DNA of 64,000 nt from the NCBI GenBank assembly GCA_002083615.1, contig MSXO01000053.1:1-64000 (forward strand). Reading direction: 5' to 3'. A program made the position numbers and the translations under genes. The notes beneath the pieces were generated by a model that worked only from the letters and a program-made list of their open reading frames with translations, was not told the DNA's origin and searched no databases. Within the stretch, counting starts at the first letter, position 1, and each line of letters begins with the position of its first letter. Source of the stretch: Proteobacteria bacterium ST_bin11. GTDB lineage: Bacteria > Pseudomonadota > Gammaproteobacteria > Methylococcales > Methylomonadaceae. Of this stretch, positions 61,433 through 64,000 are shown one piece after another.

Positions 61433-62611
61433 TTAGGGTAAGTCCTGGGCGAGACGGAAACCGACGCCGTTGAGGCGGAGGACCGGATCGCCCCCGCCAC
61501 GGTACGCCGAACGCAGATAGTCCAGACGGTTGCGCCAGGAGCCGCCCCGCAGCACACGGCTATATGGACTGCCAGCATTTTGGTGTATCCACGCCGAACC
61601 GTTATTAGGAGCATTGTTATAATTCTCATGCCAGAGATCTTCTAACCATTCCCAAACATTGCCGGCCATGTGATACAAACCGAACGCATTGGCTTTGATC
61701 CGCGCATCGTCTATCGGCAGGGATTTACCGCCAGAATTGTCCGAAAACCAAGCATATTTGGTAGCCTGCGCATCCCCCCAAAAATAGTCGCCGGTGCTGC
61801 CGGCGCGGGCGGCATATTCCCACTCGGCCTCGCTGGGTAGCCGGTAACGCTTGTGGGTAGTTTCGGCTAACCAACGCACATAAGCCGAAGCATCTTCCCA
61901 CCTAACATTGATAACCGGTCGCGGCCCACGCCCCCAACCCTTATCACTCGGCTTAGCCGCACCGGTTTGTTCAGCAAAATAATCGTATTCGGCAAAGGTT
62001 ACGGGGTATTTACCTAGCGCAAACGGCTTGGCGAAAGTGACGGTATGGATGGGCTGTTCATGCTCGTATTTGTTGCCGCCCATTTGAAAGGAGCCGGCGG
62101 GAATGACGACCATTTCCGGTTCGAACCCCGACTTTGCTTGGACACCTTGGTAGACATTGGCTCGATTGACCGGAGAACTAACCTTAACCAAAGTAACGCT
62201 GGAATCGGACGAACAATTTTCGGTAGAAATAAGTTCGGCTATCGAACCGCAAAGGGACAAAAACTCCGGCGTCTCCAGCCCGCCTTCCCAACCCAGAAAG
62301 TTGGCCGCTTGAATAGACCGGAAACCCAGCGGCGCTTTGACTTGATCAAAAAATATCGGAATCAGTATCCGACGTTGCAAGCCGACATCAGCCTCCTCGC
62401 AGACCCAATGTGAATCGATTGAATGCTTCGACCAAACTACAACCATCACCTGACAATCGTCTATTTGCTTACCGATAACCTGACGCCAGGTTTTTCCGGG
62501 CGGAATAGTGCGGTCGTAAAATACGCTCCAGCCCTTGGCAGACAAAGCACTGGCGAGCACTTTGGCTCTCGCCACATCCTTACCGTCATAACTCAAAAAT
62601 ATGTCAGCCAA
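61433..62611 (-). CDS. TIR-FGE fusion protein, candidate DGR target
   Basis: A 392-residue protein starting at TTG 62611 (GAGG 5-6 bases upstream), then ADIFLSYDGKDVARAKVL, a TIR domain. The NADase-type catalytic glutamate is E73 in HWVCEEADVGL (W69 plus 4). A linker follows, then a formylglycine-generating-enzyme/C-type-lectin-like domain from about residue 150 (MVVIPAGSFQMGG, YRLPSEAEWEYAARAG, GLYHMAGNVWEW). The C-terminal 41 residues begin RVLRGGSW and end GFRLAQDLP. The catalytic cysteine pair of true FGE is absent, so the domain is probably a ligand binder that triggers the TIR. Confidence 0.85.
   Translation of the reverse strand: MADIFLSYDGKDVARAKVLASALSAKGWSVFYDRTIPPGKTWRQVIGKQIDDCQVMVVVWSKHSIDSHWVCEEADVGLQRRILIPIFFDQVKAPLGFRSIQAANFLGWEGGLETPEFLSLCGSIAELISTENCSSDSSVTLVKVSSPVNRANVYQGVQAKSGFEPEMVVIPAGSFQMGGNKYEHEQPIHTVTFAKPFALGKYPVTFAEYDYFAEQTGAAKPSDKGWGRGPRPVINVRWEDASAYVRWLAETTHKRYRLPSEAEWEYAARAGSTGDYFWGDAQATKYAWFSDNSGGKSLPIDDARIKANAFGLYHMAGNVWEWLEDLWHENYNNAPNNGSAWIHQNAGSPYSRVLRGGSWRNRLDYLRSAYRGGGDPVLRLNGVGFRLAQDLP
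61436..61560 (-). repeat. Putative DGR variable repeat (VR) of the TIR-FGE gene
   Basis: Coding-strand codons after GGCTCCTGG vary against the second FGE gene at CGC/AGC, AAC/TAC, CGT/CCT, CTG/CAG, GGC/AAT, GGC/AAC, GTC/GCC, CTC/TAC, CTC/GCC, GGC/GAT and GTC/ATC. Constant codons between them encode DYLRSAYR. Change at positions one and two with a fixed third C is the mark of AAC-based adenine mutagenesis. The template repeat is not in the window. Confidence 0.6.
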
Positions 62612-62703
62612 GCGATCCTCGACAAGGTGAAAGTTTAGTTGCAGCAATTGTAAATCATCAGGACCAAAATCGGCACGGAGCCTTTTTTACGGGCCTGAGA
62701 AAC

Positions 62704-62804
62704 CGTCGTTCCAGCAGGGATTGCTGGAACCTAGAAGCCATGGATGGTTTGGGACTTTCCACATCCCTGTGGACTGGATACCGGCAATCCCTGCCGGTAT
62801 GACG
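62704..62804. repeat. Dispersed palindromic repeat unit, copy 3
   Basis: Starts CGTCGTTCCAGCAGGG and ends CCTGCCGGTATGACG: the inner unit that is also nested in both MITE-like elements. Here it is alone, without the outer CACTGCC ends. It abuts the stop codon of the avd-like fragment, so it probably caused that truncation. Confidence 0.75.
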
Positions 62805-62805
62805 A

Positions 62806-62913
62806 TTAGGCCAGGGTAAAACGGCGCACGCGGGGAAATTTATCCAGCTGCGGAATTAGCCATTTCAACAGTTCATGACAACTTTGCACGGCTTGTGGCG
62901 TGGTATCTTTCAT
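62806..62913 (-). pseudogene. avd: Truncated avd-like gene (DGR accessory protein)
   Basis: From ATG 62913 with GGGAGGGG ahead, 35 codons read MKDTTPQAVQSCHELLKWL, then IPQLDKFPRVRRFTLA, and stop at TAA 62806. The segment HELLKWLIPQLDKFPR...RRFTL is the opening helix region of Avd / four-helix-bundle proteins of DGRs, which normally continue with about 90 more residues. The frame ends at the border of the dispersed repeat. It starts 85 bases behind the stop of the FGE gene, the usual avd position (target, VR, avd). Confidence 0.7.
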
Positions 62914-62932
62914 AGCCCCTCCCAAAAATCGC

Positions 62933-62952
62933 CAGCGGCCTGACGGCCGCTG
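62933..62952. promoter_or_regulatory. DGR-type hairpin downstream of the second FGE gene
   Basis: The same 8-base stem CAGCGGCC / GGCCGCTG as after the TIR-FGE gene, with loop TGAC (GTCA on the coding strand), 46 bases after the stop. The stem is identical and only the loop differs by one base, in an 85-base tail that is nearly identical at both places. Confidence 0.65.
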
Positions 62953-62997
62953 CCAGTGAAAAAACCAAAAACGGAAAAGGGTAAAAGACCAAAGTGC

Positions 62998-64000
62998 TTA
63001 GGGTAAGTCCCGGGCAAGACGAAAACCGATATCGTTGGCGCGGTAGGCCGGGTCGTTCCCATTACGGTACGCCGAACGCAGGTAGTCCTGAGGGTAGCTC
63101 CAGGAGCCGCCCCGCAGCAGACGGATTGCACACCTATTCGGCTCCCAGGCGGAACCATCTTCCGGCACATTGGCGTAATTTTCAGCATAACAATCCTGTA
63201 CCCATTCCCAAACATTGCCAGACATATGGTACAAACCAAACGCATTGGCTTTGATACGTGAATCGTCCACTGGCTGGGTCTTACCAGAATTATCCGAAAA
63301 CCAAGCGTATTGCTTAGCATCGGCATTCCCCCAGGAAAAGTCGCTCGTACTGGCCGCACGGGCGGCGTATTCCCATTCGGCCTCGCTTGGCAATCGGTAA
63401 CCACCTGTCGTTTTAGCGTTAAGCCAACGGATATAGGAGATGACATCTCCATAGCTGACACAAACTACTGGACTGTTATCATTTTGTGGAAAGCCTGGGT
63501 TTTGCCAATTGTTTTCAGGTTTCATTTCAGACTGAGAGCCATTCCACACACTGCAACCAGAGGCTTGATACTCGCTTGACTTCGCGAAGGAGGCAAACTC
63601 GGCTAGTGTCACTTCGTATTTGCCGATGGAGAACGCGCCAAGTTTAACTCTATGCCGAGGTTTTTCGTTTTCGCTAGCTTTTGAGTCGTCATCAGCCGAG
63701 CCCATCCAAAACTCGCCACCAGGTATAGGTACCATTTCGGGCAGTTTTAACAGGGACTTGGTTTTTTCGGAATCTTTCTGGTTGACCAGAAGTTGTTTAG
63801 GCTCGGATTGATTTAACAGCTGCACTGGCCCGTTTAACAATGACGATTTCTCAGACAACGGAGTCAAAGGATTGCTTTTGCTACCCTCCCAAACAGATGG
63901 ATCTGCGCCATCCGGCGGCCGGCTCAACACCGAATAAAAGTCGTAAAATACTATGCCAATTATTAGCGCTGTTGCGACTGCCAATCCCAACGCTAATTTG
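62998..64000 (-). CDS. FGE/C-type-lectin-like protein, candidate DGR target (5' end outside window)
   Basis: The frame is open to the right edge of the window; its first visible residues form a transmembrane helix (LGLAVATALIIGIVFYDFY), so the true N-terminus, perhaps another effector domain, lies beyond. After a linker rich in Ser, Lys and Gln comes an FGE-like domain (MVPIPGGEFWMGS, YRLPSEAEWEYAARA, GLYHMSGNVWEW), ending RLLRGGSW to GFRLARDLP. The sequence is clearly paralogous to the TIR-FGE protein. The FGE active-site cysteines are missing here too. Truncated avd, hairpin and VR-like tail follow it. Confidence 0.82.
   Translation of the reverse strand, partial: KLALGLAVATALIIGIVFYDFYSVLSRPPDGADPSVWEGSKSNPLTPLSEKSSLLNGPVQLLNQSEPKQLLVNQKDSEKTKSLLKLPEMVPIPGGEFWMGSADDDSKASENEKPRHRVKLGAFSIGKYEVTLAEFASFAKSSEYQASGCSVWNGSQSEMKPENNWQNPGFPQNDNSPVVCVSYGDVISYIRWLNAKTTGGYRLPSEAEWEYAARAASTSDFSWGNADAKQYAWFSDNSGKTQPVDDSRIKANAFGLYHMSGNVWEWVQDCYAENYANVPEDGSAWEPNRCAIRLLRGGSWSYPQDYLRSAYRNGNDPAYRANDIGFRLARDLP
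63001..63125 (-). repeat. Putative DGR variable repeat (VR) of the second FGE gene
   Basis: Paired with the VR of the TIR-FGE gene: constant blocks GGCGGCTCCTGG, CTGCGTTCGGCGTACCGT and GGT TT. CGT, with variable codons AGC, TAC, CCT, CAG, AAT, AAC, GCC, TAC, GCC, GAT and ATC between. Some silent third-base differences (TAT/TAC, CTC/CTT) also exist, so drift has occurred in addition. Confidence 0.6.

Noticed and set aside
62611..62647. Longer start of the TIR-FGE gene at another TTG (62647)
   Set aside because: TTG 62611 has a GAGG site at correct distance and starts exactly at the TIR domain; the upstream codons look like non-coding sequence.
62612..62700. Reverse transcriptase or template repeat between the two FGE genes
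   Set aside because: The spacer holds only the avd fragment, a dispersed repeat and about 90 bases with a stop in all useful frames; nothing resembles an RT or the VR blocks.
61433..64000. Calling both FGE-fold proteins sulfatase-activating enzymes
   Set aside because: The active-site cysteine motif near the C-terminus is replaced by serine and tyrosine, no sulfatase gene is near, and the C-termini look like DGR variable regions.
1..64000. CRISPR array or rRNA operon
   Set aside because: No regularly spaced direct repeats with unique spacers and no rRNA sequence were seen; the repeats present are palindromic and dispersed.

Overview
The window looks like chromosomal DNA of a gammaproteobacterium, most likely a Methylococcales methanotroph such as Methylomonas. 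The organism assignment is inference: it rests on the company of formate-THF ligase, a class I fructose-bisphosphate aldolase with a phosphoketolase remnant beside it, Gor/Prx5, RpoH, biosynthetic IlvA and a dense load of short palindromic repeats. No methane or methanol oxidation gene is present to prove it.

Layout. 1-8.4 kb: an MltF-like lytic transglycosylase cut by the window edge; a three-gene minus-strand cluster (M13 metallopeptidase, ClpP-fold lipoprotein, CPBP membrane protease); a small secreted protein; an MscS channel. 8.4-12.2 kb: a decay zone with a dead HigB/HigA-type toxin-antitoxin pair, a short tyrosine recombinase, a class I aldolase and a fragment of a phosphoketolase gene. 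12.2-15.1 kb: a stress cassette (YflT-like protein, DUF2383 protein, Prx5 peroxiredoxin, glutathione reductase). 15.1-23.6 kb: YihY, an ABC exporter, tRNA-Leu(CAA), rpoH with a perfect CIRCE operator at its promoter, glnS, a fructosamine-kinase-like gene and a NarL/LuxR response regulator.

23.6-38.4 kb: a complete-looking minus-strand locus for a type IV pilus / MSHA-like fibre: secretin, Sel1 lipoprotein, small protein, three large prepilins, a PglL/Wzy-type O-oligosaccharyltransferase, PilM/N-like, PilO-like, PilB/GspE ATPase, PilC/GspF and PilP-like protein. It is peppered with palindromic repeats, two of which sit in frame inside the export leaders of genes. 38.9-43.2 kb: ilvA, rpiA, fhs. 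43.4-52.6 kb: a divergent chemotaxis locus (mcp2-cheY-STAS-cheA-mcp1-cheW on minus; cheR-cheD-cheB on plus), with an MshEN-like module inside CheA and no canonical start codon for cheR. 52.6-56.1 kb: FucP-type sugar transporter plus a periplasmic GH3 beta-glucosidase.

56.3-60.8 kb: another decay zone: a frameshifted thiopurine methyltransferase, an intact methyltransferase, an ACP-like membrane protein with one internal stop, an RDD protein, a small membrane protein and the C-terminal piece of a TolC-family protein. 60.8-64 kb: the most interesting part. Two tandem formylglycine-generating-enzyme-fold proteins (one fused to an N-terminal TIR domain, the other running off the window) end in matching C-terminal segments that differ mainly at NNC-type codons. 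Each is followed by the same ~85-bp tail with an 8-bp/4-nt hairpin, and downstream of one is a truncated avd-like reading frame cut by a dispersed repeat. This is the anatomy of a diversity-generating retroelement (DGR) with two targets, one a TIR effector, but with its reverse transcriptase and template repeat lost or outside the window.
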